From the NCBI RefSeq assembly GCF_019049285.1, contig NZ_JAGMUL010000208.1, positions 163,901-227,900 of the forward strand: a DNA stretch of 64,000 nt. Reading direction: 5' to 3'. The position numbers were made by a program, and so were the translations under genes. How positions within the stretch are numbered: the stretch's first letter is position 1; each line of letters begins with the position of its first letter. Below the pieces are notes generated by a model that saw only the letters and a program-made list of their open reading frames with translations, made no database searches and was not told the origin of the DNA. The stretch is from Streptomyces sp. AC550_RSS872. GTDB taxonomy: Bacteria > Actinomycetota > Actinomycetes > Streptomycetales > Streptomycetaceae. Positions 46,401 to 54,800 of the stretch are shown here, piece after piece.

Positions 46401-48840
46401 CGTGACGGCCCCCGACGACAACGGTGAGCGGGACTTCGCCCTCCACCTGGGCGCCCCGGGCGTGGCCGCCGGGGACTCCTGGACCCGCGTCGCCGCCGGC
46501 ACGCTCGGCCGGGCCCCCGCCCGGCCCGCCCCCGCCACGGCACCAGGCTCCGCCGACTGGCCGCCCGCCGACGCCGAACCCGTCGGCGCCGACCCGGTGT
46601 GGCGCCGGCAGGACGAGGTGTTCGCCGAACTGGCGCTGACCGGGAGCGAATCGGCCCAGGCCGACCAGCACGGCCTGCACCCCGGACTGCTGGCCGCCGT
46701 GAGCGACCTGATCGTCGAACTCGCCGGGGAGCCCGTCCGCTTCGCCGGAGTGACCCGGTACGCCACCGGCGCCACCGCCCTGCGCGCCCGGCTGACCCGC
46801 ACGGGCCCCGAAACCGTCAGCGTGCTGCTGTCGGACCCGCGGGACGAGCCGGTGCTGTCGGTGGACGAGGTGCGGGTACGGCCCGTGACCCCGGCCGAAC
46901 GCCCGGCCGCCGAAGCCGCCCCGGACGCGCTGCACCGCCTGGTCTGGACCCCGGTGACGGCCGCCCTGACCGACCCCTCCGCGACCTGGGCCGTACTGGG
47001 CGGCGCCGAGGACGCCCTGGCCAGGGCGCTGAAGGAGTGCGGTGCCGACGTACGGACCCACCCGGACCTCGCCTCCCTCGACGCCCCGTGCGACCTCGTC
47101 GTCGTGCCCGTGGACACCGAACCGGGCGACCCGATCGACTCCGTACGGCACACCACGGTGCGCACCCTGGAGCGGGTCGGGGAACTGCTCGCGGACCCGC
47201 GGCTGACCGACACCCGGTTCGTCCTCGTCACCCGGGCGGCCGTGGCCACCGGCGACGACACCGCCGTCGACCCGGCCCAGGCCGCGGCCCGCGGGCTGCT
47301 GATGTCGGCCCAGGCCGAGCACCCGGGCCGGTTCGTCCTCGCGGACCTCGGCGCCCGGGACACGGACGCCGGCCTGCTCGTCGCCGCCGTGGGCACCGCA
47401 CTCGCCCAGGACGAGCCTCAACTCGCCGTACGCGGCGACGAGTTGCTCGTGCCCCGGCTGACGAAGGTCACCGAACGGCCGGGGCCCGGCCCGCAGGCCG
47501 CCCCCGGCGACGGCACGGTGCTGGTCACCGGAGCCGGCGGAGGCATCGGCACCGAGATCGTGCGGCACCTGGTGCGCGCCCATGGCGTACGCCGTCTGCT
47601 GCTGCTCAGCAGGAAGGGACCCGACGACCCGCGCGCGGCCGGACTGGTCCGGGAACTGGCCGAGTCGGGCGCCGAAGCGGCCCTCGTGGCCTGTGACACC
47701 GCGGACCGGGCGGCACTCGCCGAAGCCCTGGCCGACGTACCGGACGAGCACCCGGTGACCGACGTCGTGCACATCGCCGGAGTCGTCGACGACGGCGTGC
47801 TCACCACGCTCACCCCCGACCGGATCGACACCGTCCTGCGGCCCAAGGTCCACGCCGCACAGCATCTGCACGAGCTGACCGCCGGCCTGAACCTGTCCCG
47901 CTTCGTGCTGTTCTCCTCCGGAGTCGGCACCTTCGGCGGCGCCGGACAGGCCAACTACGCGGCGGCCAACGCCTTCCTGGACGCGCTCGCGCACCACAGG
48001 CGGGCCGCCGGGCTCCCGGCGACCTCGCTCGCCTGGGGACTGTGGGAGACCACGGCCGGGATGTCCGCCGAACTGTCCGAGGTCGACAAGCGGCGACTGG
48101 CCCAGTCCGGCGTCGTCGCCCTCACCCCGCGGCGGGGTCTCGCACTGTTCGACGCCGCCTGGGACTCCGACGCGGCGACCCTGGTGCCGATGGGCCTGGA
48201 CCTGGCCGTCCTGCGGAAGAAGGCCGCCGAGCACACCCTGCCCGCCGCGTTCCGCGGACTGGTGCGCGCCCCGCTGCGGCGGGCTGCCGCGGCCGCCCAG
48301 GGGGCGACGGGGGAGTCCTTCGCGCAGCAACTGGCCGGGCAGTCCGAGAGCGGGCGCCGCAAGCTGCTCCTGGAGCTGATCCAGCGGCATGTGGCATCCG
48401 TGCTCAACTACGCGGCCGACACCGCCATCGACCCCAAACTCCCCTTCCGGGAACTGGGCTTCGACTCGCTCACCGCGGTCGAGCTGCGCAACGCGCTGAT
48501 CGCCGCGACCGGCGTCCAGCTGTCCGCCGCGCTGGTCTTCGACCACCCCACGGCGACGGCGCTCGCCGAATACCTGGAGGGCCGGGTGCTCCAGTCGGTC
48601 GCGGGGGCACCGCTGCCGGTGCTCACCCAGCTCGACCAGCTGGAGGCCGCGCTCGCCACAGCCCCGGCCAAGAGCGCCGACCGCGAACAGATCGCGGCCC
48701 GGCTGCGCGTCCTGGCCGCCGCCTGGGGCGGCGATGCCAGCGACGACGACCCGGACGGCACCGACATCACCACCAAGCTCGACTCCGCCACGGATGAAGA
48801 ACTCTTCGACTTCATCAACGCGGAACTCGGAGAGGACTGA
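34471..48840 (+). CDS. olmA2: Type I modular PKS: extension modules 4-6
   Basis: A 4789-residue second PKS subunit starting at GTG 34471, 22 bp after olmA1, with a coiled-coil docking start (DKLVDYLKRVTADLKR). Module 4: KS Cys198; AT Ser655 in GHSTGE with HAAHS at 757-761, neither clearly malonyl nor methylmalonyl; KR dead (NADPH loop lost near 1137; triad Ser, Tyr, Asn replaced by Thr, His1269, His1273); ACP Ser1420 (GFESL). This leaves a ketone, as at spiroketal C27. Module 5: KS Cys1644; AT Ser2099, YASHS at 2199 (methylmalonyl); KR Tyr2783 with Trp2775 and His2780 (A2-type pattern); ACP Ser2948. Module 6: KS Cys3180; AT Ser3632, HAFHS at 3732 (malonyl); DH dead (HxxxGxxxxP absent near 3930, Asp replaced by Ala4075); KR Tyr4496 with VDD (B-type); ACP Ser4666. 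It ends in a C-terminal docking tail (DEELFDFINAELG). Earlier in-frame codons from 34267 overlap olmA1 and were rejected. Confidence 0.95.
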   Translation: MADDDKLVDYLKRVTADLKRTRERLRELEAGAAEPIAVVAMGCRFPGGIDSPEDLWECVRTGTDTISGFPTDRGWRTDHLRGDFRRAGGFLGDAAAFDAGLFGISPREALAMDPQQRLLLETSWETLERAGLDPTAVRGADGGVFIGMADQKYGPRDAELLDEVKGLVLTGTTSSVASGRIAYSLGLHGPAITIDTACSSSLVALHLAVRALRSGECSFALVGGAAVMAESQLFAEMAEQGGMAGDGRCKAFAAAADGTGWGEGVGVLLLQPLSTAREQGLPVLATIRGTAVNQDGASNGLTAPNGPAQRRVIRKALADAQLSVGQVDAVEAHGTGTRLGDPIEAQALLATYGQDRAGAEPLWLGSVKSNIGHTQAAAGVAGVIKMVLAMRHGLLPRTLHVDEPTPQVDWSAGAVRLLTQEHDWPSTGRPRRSAVSSFGISGTNAHVVLEHTPAADTADPAPEPAADPAPAAPVPWLVSAASEQALRGQARRLHRYADDAAAEARPLDIAWSLAAGRARLTHRAVVLGADREELLAGLAAIGAGEAHPRVVRGRVAPTGPVAFLFTGQGSQRAGIGRELYETFPVFARAFDEVRERLDPQLAHPLDDILDGRVVDGLPLIEQTGYALAAVFALEVALFRLVEHAGVTPDYVLGHSTGELAAAHCAGVLSLDDACTLVAARGRLVQTMRTDGAMVAVETSEAELAELMALAEVGERATIAVVNGPRAVVVSGDADAVERVRELCEERGRKTRKLPISHAAHSVHMEPMIQGLREVAEGLQHHRPRIPIVSNLTGAPVDPETTDWPQYWVRQLRETVRFHDGIRWLAAQSVTACLELGPGGALIAMARDGLGDSGRDVALVPTLQHERPEAATFLTALAELHVHGAHVDWAAMLSARGGQRTELPTYAFQRERYWLSPARVAAGGAGPADETGQVRLHVGWHTATGFDTDARPTGPWLVVAPDGPDNGDGPAVAEALGERTVLLTAPPAEDPTALAERIRMVLPADRPLAGVLALPAGSGDPLETALTLRKALSGAGVRAPLWYATRAAVSVGDEPAPGSAQSALWGLGRLRHSAGVLDLPADLDARSLRLLAAVLAAPGDSDELAVRPTGVYARKLLPAPRPRRRPDRRAAGTVLITGDIDGVTPELLRHLRADGARELVLAHRPGARLPDSAVLDAAGGAYTLTEWDPDSAPEPVDPASVTAVVHLSGIDAAGPSTVDALDPADLARAVQDRLRTATRLEELFLDADLDAFVLLSTVAGTWGGTEDVVHTLAHAALESLATRRRLAGRTGTCIGWGPWASATDPGTQPVPGLLPLPAPLALAALTDALDADEAVHAVADIDWALFHPVLTGRGPRPLVADLPAVRALPAPEPAEAVLAPSADREHQLLDMVRAQAAAVLGHASGDAIDPVRPFRDLGFESLAAVRFRDRVAAETGLRLPSTLVFDHPTATAVAEHLLAELSGTQGTEDETAPTAHHDDPIAIVGMACRYPGGVRGPEDLWDLVHSGRDGVGDFPADRGWDLSALRRSEPGLAMKGGFLPDAADFDAAFFGISPREATAMDPQQRLLLEVSWEALEGAGLAPAALRGSRTGVFAGAAGSDYGVALAGAPEADGYLTTGTAASVISGRIAYTLGLHGPAVTVDTACSSSLVALHMAVGALHRGECDLALATGVSVISTPGAFIDFGRQSGLAGDGRCKAFAATADGTNWAEGVGVLVVERLSDAQRNGHRVLATIRGSAINSDGASNGLSAPNGGAQQRVIRQALATAGLSAADVDAVEAHGTGTTLGDPIEAQALLATYGRNRPEEQPLWLGSLKSNIGHSGAAAGVGGVIKMVQALRHGVLPQTLHVDEPTPEVDWTAGAVELLTENRTWPETGRPRRAGVSAFGVSGTNAHIVLEQGPQAAPAAQERAEADPGAVAPAGRAALPWLLSARTPEALRAQAGRLITHVAERDLSAARVGHALLTSRSDFEHRAVVLGADRGELVEALHAVAAGRPADGTVTGVARQTGRGPVLVFPGQGGQWPGMAAELLETSPEFAARWAECDRALEPYTGFSVTELVRSGAPLERVDVVQPVLFAVMVSLAELWRSHGVEPAAVAGHSQGEIAAACVAGALSLDDAARVVALRAKALLALVGEGGMVSVGIPRAEAEQWLPRWQGRISVAAVNGPSAVVFSGEPAALDELMAHARAQDVRVRRIDVDYASHSAQVERIEDEIMAALGPVRPGPARIPFFSTVTADWQDTTGLDAAYWYRNLREPVLLEPSVAGLVEQGYEVFVEVSPHPVLGAALTETAERAGADPVVTGTLRRDDGGLRRLRTALAELWAHGVPVDFTPAFAGHQGPPAELPAYPFQRARYWPAPRPAAAHDPQDERFWQAVDQQDLPALAGTLGLSDEQPLRAVVPALSAWRRGRREQAVVDSWRYRVGWHRLPEPEPRTLSGTWLLVVPAGTADAPGATAATAALRELADELVVLSVDSAADHTALATAVRSALGGTDPAGVVSLTATDGSPHPDHPVVPAGTALSLALLRALADASVTAPLWCLTHGAVATDDDAGPVHPEQAAVWALGRVAALEFPRTWGGLVDLPDTLDDRAAGRLAAVLAGLDGEDQVALRPSGAFGRRLVRATPRPVAGAAWRPRGTVLVTGGTGALGRRVARWLAREGAEHIVLTSRRGAHAPGAGELAAELGALGARVSLLSCDLADPDQVTAMVADAERAGDRIGAVVHTAGGGGLGPLAEAGPDDLAEAMAAKVTGIANLEAALDPAQLDAVVYFSSISASWGAGDHGVYAAANGVLDARAEARSAAGVHTVSVAWAPWAGGGMADDPVFDTLSRKGLPLIDPDLAVSALAAVLAEGESSLLLVDVDWARFTPQFTFERPSRLLSELPEARPEPDADPAPDAASPLARQLAGLTGPKRAAALRELVREQAAAVLGHDDAQAVDPARPLKELGFDSLTAVELRNRLSTATGLKLPATVVFDHPTIAELAGVLARGLDTDTGDRPAATATVVRVDQDDPIAIVAMACHYPGDVGSPEDLWRAVRDEADLITPFPADRGWPTGRLVDADPDRPGTSYVDHGGFLRRAGHFDPGFFGISPREAQAMDPQHRLLLESTWEALERAGIAPKSLHGSRTGVYVGMTDQAYGTRLRGSTDGMEGYLVSASSNVASGRISYSLGFQGPALTVDTACSSSLVALHLAAQALRNGECDLAVAGGATVMPDPTSFVAFSRQRGLAADGRCKPFAAAADGFSLGEGAGVLLVERLSDARRNGHPVLALVRGSAVNQDGASNGLTAPNGPAQERVIRQALVNAGLSTADVDVVEAHGTGTTLGDPIEAQALLATYGQGRPEGRPLWLGSVKSNIGHSQAAAGAAGIIKMVQAMRHGLMPRTLHVDAPSPHVDWTSGAVELLAEARPWTRDGEPRRAAVSGFGISGTNAHIILEEAPAGAPEEAPAEPDPTRAGTGVPVPLVLSARTLEALPDQAARLAALLDGGTADVADLAYSVATTRSVLDRAAVVVAADADELRQSLAGLDASGAVAEERADGGLAFLFTGQGAQRAGMGRELYAAFPAFAAAFDELCDELDRHLPRPLREVVFAEPGTPEAELIDRTLYTQTALFAVEVALFRLLEHWGVRPDAVLGHSIGELAAAHVAGVWSVGDAARVVAARARLMQELPEGGAMLSVAAAEEEVAALLGDAFAEVAVAAVNGPAATVLSGAEEAVLAAGARLADAGLRTKRLTVSHAFHSPLMEPMLDAYERELAAVSFAEPELPVISNVTGESAAPGQLCDPAYWTAQVRQPVRFADGVRALLDEGVTTFLELGPDGVLTAMAGESAADRATGIATQRRDRDQVRTLLTALGRLHARTERVDWSAYFRGTGARRVRLPTYAFQHRHYWLDAPTGGAEALAGAGLAAAGHPLLTASTPLPETGGALFTGSLPATHEDRPLSGGDILDLVLWVGDGLDCDRITALDLDTAAHGAPQAPLHLVVTAPDDNGERDFALHLGAPGVAAGDSWTRVAAGTLGRAPARPAPATAPGSADWPPADAEPVGADPVWRRQDEVFAELALTGSESAQADQHGLHPGLLAAVSDLIVELAGEPVRFAGVTRYATGATALRARLTRTGPETVSVLLSDPRDEPVLSVDEVRVRPVTPAERPAAEAAPDALHRLVWTPVTAALTDPSATWAVLGGAEDALARALKECGADVRTHPDLASLDAPCDLVVVPVDTEPGDPIDSVRHTTVRTLERVGELLADPRLTDTRFVLVTRAAVATGDDTAVDPAQAAARGLLMSAQAEHPGRFVLADLGARDTDAGLLVAAVGTALAQDEPQLAVRGDELLVPRLTKVTERPGPGPQAAPGDGTVLVTGAGGGIGTEIVRHLVRAHGVRRLLLLSRKGPDDPRAAGLVRELAESGAEAALVACDTADRAALAEALADVPDEHPVTDVVHIAGVVDDGVLTTLTPDRIDTVLRPKVHAAQHLHELTAGLNLSRFVLFSSGVGTFGGAGQANYAAANAFLDALAHHRRAAGLPATSLAWGLWETTAGMSAELSEVDKRRLAQSGVVALTPRRGLALFDAAWDSDAATLVPMGLDLAVLRKKAAEHTLPAAFRGLVRAPLRRAAAAAQGATGESFAQQLAGQSESGRRKLLLELIQRHVASVLNYAADTAIDPKLPFRELGFDSLTAVELRNALIAATGVQLSAALVFDHPTATALAEYLEGRVLQSVAGAPLPVLTQLDQLEAALATAPAKSADREQIAARLRVLAAAWGGDASDDDPDGTDITTKLDSATDEELFDFINAELGED

Positions 48841-48845
48841 TCCCG

Positions 48846-51800
48846 ATGGCCAACGAGCAGCAGCTGCGCGACTACCTCAAGCGGGTCAGCGCGGACCTGC
48901 ACCGCACCCGCCGCCGGGTGACCGAACTGGAGGCACGCGGCACCGAACCGATCGCGATCGTCGGCATGGCCTGCCGCTACCCCGGCGGGGTCACCTCGCC
49001 GGAGGAACTGTGGCGACTGGTGGCGGAGGGCACCGACGCCATCGGCCCGTTCCCCACCGACCGCGGCTGGGACCTGGACGGGCTCTACCACCCCGACCCC
49101 GACCACCCGGGCACCTGCTACGCCCGCGAAGGCGGATTCGTCGACGACATCGCCTCGTTCGACGCGGCCTTCTTCGGCATCTCCCCGCGCGAGGCGCAGG
49201 CCATGGACCCGCAGCAGCGGCTGCTCCTGGAGACCTCCTGGGAGGCCCTGGAACAGGCGGGCCTGGACATCCACGCGCTGCGCGGCAGCCGCACCGGAGT
49301 GTTCGCCGGACTCAACCAACTGGACTACGGCACCCTGCTCGCCGCCTCCCCGGACGGGCTGGACGGCTACGGCGCCACCGGCACCTCCAACAGCGTCCTG
49401 TCCGGCCGTGTCTCCTACGCGCTGGGCCTGGAGGGCCCCGCGGTCACCGTCGACACCGCCTGCTCGTCCTCGCTGGTGGCGCTGCACCTCGCCGCGCAGG
49501 CGCTGCGGGCCGGCGAGTGCGACCTGGCCCTGGCCGGTGGCGCGACCACCCTGTCCACCTCCGCGGTCCACGTGGCGCTGTCCGAGCAGCGGGCGCTGGC
49601 ACCCGACGGCCGTTCCAAGGCGTTCTCGGCGGCGGCCGACGGCGCCGGCTGGAGCGAGGGCGTCGGTGTCCTCGCCGTCGAGCGGCTCTCCGACGCCCGC
49701 CGGCACGGCCACCGCGTGCTCGCGGTGCTGCGCGGCAGCGCCGTCAACCAGGACGGCGCCTCCAACGGCCTGACCGCGCCCAACGGGCCCTCCCAGCAGC
49801 GCGTCATCCGGCAGGCGCTCGCCAACGCCGGTGTGTCGCCCGCCGAGGTGGACCTGGTCGAGGCGCACGGCACCGGCACCGCGCTGGGCGACCCGATCGA
49901 GGCGGACGCGCTGCTGTCCACCTACGGCCGGGCCCGGACCGCGGACCGGCCGCTGTGGCTGGGCTCGCTGAAGTCGAACATCGGGCACAGCGGCGCCGCG
50001 GCCGGCGTCGGCGGGGTGATCAAGGCGGTGCAGGCGCTGCGGCACGGCGTCCTGCCCAAGACCCTGCACGCCGAGGAACGCACCACGAACGTCGACTGGT
50101 CGGCGGGCGCCGTCGAACTCCTCACCGAGGCCCGCCCGTGGCCCGCCTCGGACATCCCGCGCCGGGCCGGCGTGTCCTCCTTCGGCATCAGCGGCACCAA
50201 CGCGCACGTCATCATCGAGGAGGCGCCCGCTGCGGAACCGGCACCGGACGAGGCCCCCGAGACGGCGGCCGCGCCACCACTGCTGCCATGGGTGCTGTCC
50301 GCCCGCGGCGAGGCGGCCCTGCGCGGCCAGGCCCGAGCCCTGCGCGAGCACCTGCTGACCCGGCCCGAGGCCCGCGACGCCGACGTGGCGCTCTCCCTGG
50401 CCACCACCCGCACCGCTCTGGAACACCGGGCCGCGGTGCTCGCCGCGGACCGGGACGGCTTCCTCGACGCCCTGGACGCGCTCGCCGCCGACCGTCCCGC
50501 CGAAGAAGTGCTGCGCGGCACGCCCGCCGACGGCAAGGTCGTCTTCGTCTTCCCCGGCCAGGGCTCGCAGTGGACCGGCATGGCCCGCGAACTCCTCGAC
50601 ACCTCCCCGGTGTTCGCAGCCAAGGCCGCCGAATGTGCCGAGGCGATCGAGGAGTTCGTGGACTGGAAGGTCCTCGACGTGCTCCGCGACGAGCCCGGCG
50701 CCGCCTCGATGGACCGCATCGAGGTCATCCAGCCCGTCCTGTTCACCGTCATGGTGTCGCTGGCGGCCCTGTGGCGCTCCTACGGTGTGGAGCCCGACGC
50801 CGTCGTCGGCAGCTCGCAGGGCGAGATCGCCGCCGCCCACGTCGCCGGCGGCCTGAGCCTCCAGGACGCGGCCCGCGTGATCTGCCTGCGCAGCCAGCTC
50901 CTCGCGGACACCCTGGTCGGCAAGGGCGCCGTGGCCTCCGTGGCCCTGCCCGCCGACGAGGTGCGCGAGCGCCTGACCCGCTGGGCGGACCGCCTGTCCG
51001 TCGCCGGTGTCAACGGCCCCCGTATCGTCGCCGTCGCGGGCGACTCGGACGCCCTGGACGAGTTCGTCGCCGAGTGCACCCGCGACAAGATCCGCGCCAG
51101 GATCGTGGCCGCCACCGTGCCGACCCACTGCCCCCTCGTCGACCCGCTGCGCGAGCACCTGCTGGAGCTGCTGGCCCCGGTACGGCCGCGCGCGGGCACG
51201 GTACCGATGTACTCCACGGTCACCGGCGGCCTGGTGGACACCGCCACCATGGACGCCGCGTACTGGTACGACAACACCCGGGCCCCGGTCCTCTTCGAAC
51301 CGGTCGTCCGCGCCCTGCTCGCCGAGGGCCACGCGGCCTTCGTCGAATCCAGCGCCCACCCCGTGCTGGCCATGGCGGTCGAGCAGACCGTCGACGCCAC
51401 CGGGGCACCCGGCGTCGTCGTGGAGTCCCTGCGCCGCGACGAGGGCGGGCTCGGCCGGATGCTGACCTCGCTGGCCAAGGCCCACCTCGGCGGCGTCCCC
51501 GTCGACTGGCCCGCGGTGTTCGCCGGCACCGGCGCCCGCACCGTCGACCTGCCCACCTACGCCTTCCAGCGCGGCCGGTACTGGACCGAGTCAGGCGCCC
51601 GCACCGGCGATGTCGGCTCCGTCGGACAGAGTGCCGTCGACCACCCGCTGCTCGGCGCCCTCGTCCGCATGGCCGACGGCGACGGCGCGATCCTCACCGG
51701 CCGGCTGTCCCTGAACTCCCAGGGCTGGCTGGCGGCGCACGGCGTGGCCGGCAAGGTGATCTTCCCCGGCACCGGCTTCGTGGAACTGGCCGTCCTCGCC

Positions 51801-54800
51801 GGCGACCAGGTCGGCTGCGGCCACATCGAGGACCTCACCCTGCACACCCCGCTCGTCGTGCCCCGTACCGGCGCGGTCGTCGTCCAGGCCTACGTCGAGG
51901 CCGCCGACGAGACCGGCGCACGAGCCGTCAGCGTCTACTCCCGCCCCGACGACGCCACCGCCGACACGGTCTGGACCCGGCACGCCTCCGGCGTCCTGGC
52001 CGCCGGCCCGGCGGACTCCGCCGGCTCCGCCGAAGGGTTCGCCGGAGTCTGGCCGCCCGAGGGGGCCGAGGCCGTCGACATCTCCGGCCTCTACGACGGC
52101 ATGGCCGCGGCCGGCTACCAGTACGGCCCCGAGTTCCGCGGTCTGAGCCGGGTGTGGCACCTGGACGGCGACATCTACGCCGAGGTGGCGCTCCCCGCCG
52201 ACCAGCACTCCACGGCCCAGCGGTTCGGCCTGCACCCCGCGCTCTTCGACGCCGCCCTGCACGCCATGTTCACCTGGGACGGCGATGACGGCGGCGGCGT
52301 CGGCATGCCGTTCTCCTGGACCGGGGTGCGGCTGCACGCCACCGGCTGCGCACGGCTGCGGGTACGGCTCACCCGCCGCGGCGAGAGCGACTTCGCGCTG
52401 ACACTGGCGGACGAGGCGGGGGAGCCGGTGGCCACCGTCGACTCCCTCGTCGTCCGCCGGATGACCGAGTCCGCGCTCACCGCCGTACGCGCCGACACGC
52501 TCTTCCGGCTCGACTGGCGCACCGCCCGGACCGACGACGCGACGCCCGCACCGCGCCGCGTCCTGCTCGGCGCCGACCCGCTGGGCCTGGCCGCCGCCCT
52601 GCCCGGCACAGGGCAGGTGGCGGACGTGGCGGAACTCGCCGCCCTGGTCTCCGGGGACACCGCCGGCACCGTCGCGCTGCTGTCCGTCGCCGGGACGGCC
52701 GAGCACGTGGACCAGCCGGTCGTCGACACCCTGGCCGTCGTACAGGCCTGGATCGCCGACGAACGGCTCGACGACACCCGCCTGGTCGTGATCACCCGCG
52801 GCGCGGTGGCCACCACCGACGGCGAGGACGTCACCGACCTCGCCGCGGCCGGGACATGGGGCCTGCTGCGTTCGGCGCAGAACGAGCACCCCGGCCGCTT
52901 CGGCCTCGTCGACCTCGACACCACCGACGAGTCCCTGGCGGCGCTCGGCACCGCGCTCGCCTCGGACCACGAACAACTGGCCCTGCGCGAAGGGGCGTTG
53001 CGCAGCCCCCACCTGACCCGCTGGGACCCCGGCACGACCATCGTCCCGCCGGCCGGCGAGCGGGCCTGGCGGCTGGAGAACACCCGGCCCGGCACCATCG
53101 AGGGCCTCACGGCCGTGCCCTGCCCGGAGCTCCTGGCACCCCTCACACCCCGGCAGATACGGATCGACGTCCGCGCCGCAGGCATCAACTTCAAGGACGT
53201 CGTCGTCGCCCTCGACCTGGTGCCCGGACTGACCGGCCTGGGCGGCGAGGTCGCGGGCGTGATCACCGAGGTCGGCGCCGAGGTCACCCACCACCGCGTC
53301 GGCGACCGGGTGTTCGGCCTGTCCACGGAGGTCTTCGGCCCGGTGACCGTCGCCGACGAACGCACCGTCCACCGCATACCCGACGGCTGGACCTTCGAGG
53401 AGGCCGCGTCCGCCGCCGTCACCTACCTGACGGCGTACTACGGCCTCGTCGACCTCGGCGGGCTGCGCCCCGGACAGAACGTGCTCATCCACGCCGGAGC
53501 CGGCGGTGTCGGCAGCGCCGCCCTGCAACTCGCCCGCCACCTCGGCGCCGAGGTGTACGCCACGGCGAGCCCCGGCAAATGGGACACCCTGCGCGCCCAC
53601 GGCCTGGACAGCGCGCACATCGCCAACTCGCGGACCCTCGACTTCGAGCAGTGGTTCCTGGAGTCCACCGACGGCCACGGCATGGACGTCGTACTGGACT
53701 GCCTGGCCGGCGAGTTCGTCGACGCGGGCCTGCGGCTGCTGCCCCGCGGCGGGCGCTTCCTGGAGATGGGCAAGACCGACAAGCGCGACCCCGAACAGGT
53801 CGCCGCCGCCCACCCCGGCGTCGCCTACCAGGCCTACGACCTGCCCGAAGCCGGACTCGACCGCATCCACGAGATGCTGGTCACCCTCACCGGACTCTTC
53901 GAGGCCGGGGTCCTGCGGCCCCCGCACCTCAACACCTTCGACATCCGCGAGGCCCGAGCCGCGTTCCGCGCCCTCAGCCAGGCCGCACTCGTCGGCAAGG
54001 CCGTCCTCACCCTCCCCGGCGAGCCGTTCCCCACCCACGGCACCGTCCTCATCACCGGCGGCACCGGCATGCTCGGCGCACTCCTCGCCCGCCACCTGGT
54101 CACCGAGTACGGAGTGACCGGTCTGCTGCTCACCAGCCGGCGCGGCCCCGACGCCCCCGGCGCCGCCGAACTCCAGGCGGAACTGACCGAGGCCGGCGCC
54201 CACGTCACCGTCGCGGCCTGCGACATCACCGACCGGGACCAGCTCGCCGCCCTGCTCGCGGACCTTCCCGCCGACCGCCCGCTCACCGCCGTACTGCACA
54301 CCGCGGCGGCCCTGGACGACGGCCTCATCGAGTCCCTGACCCCCGAGCGCACCCGGGCCGTCCTCGAACCCAAGGTCCTGGGCGCCCTCCATCTGCACGA
54401 GCTCACCCGCGACCTCGGCCTCGGCGCCTTCGTGCTGTTCTCGTCCATGGCGGGCACCATGGGCGCACCCGGCCAGGGCAACTACGCCGCCGCGAACGCG
54501 ACGCTCGACGCCCTCGCCGCCCACCGACGCGCCCAGGGCCTGCCCGGACTCTCCCTCGCCTGGGGTTTCTGGGACCAGCGCAGCGAGATGTCCGGCCACC
54601 TCGACGACCGCGACATGCAGCGCATGAGCCGCGGCGGCGTCGTGCCGATGACCAGCGAGGAGGGCCTCGCCGCGTTCGACCTGGCGTGCCGCACCGACCG
54701 CGCCCAGCTCGTGCCCGCAAAACTCAACCCCGCCGCGCTCGCCGGAACATCCGGCCGCATCCCGCCCATCATGCGGGCGCTGGTGCCCACACCCGCCCGG

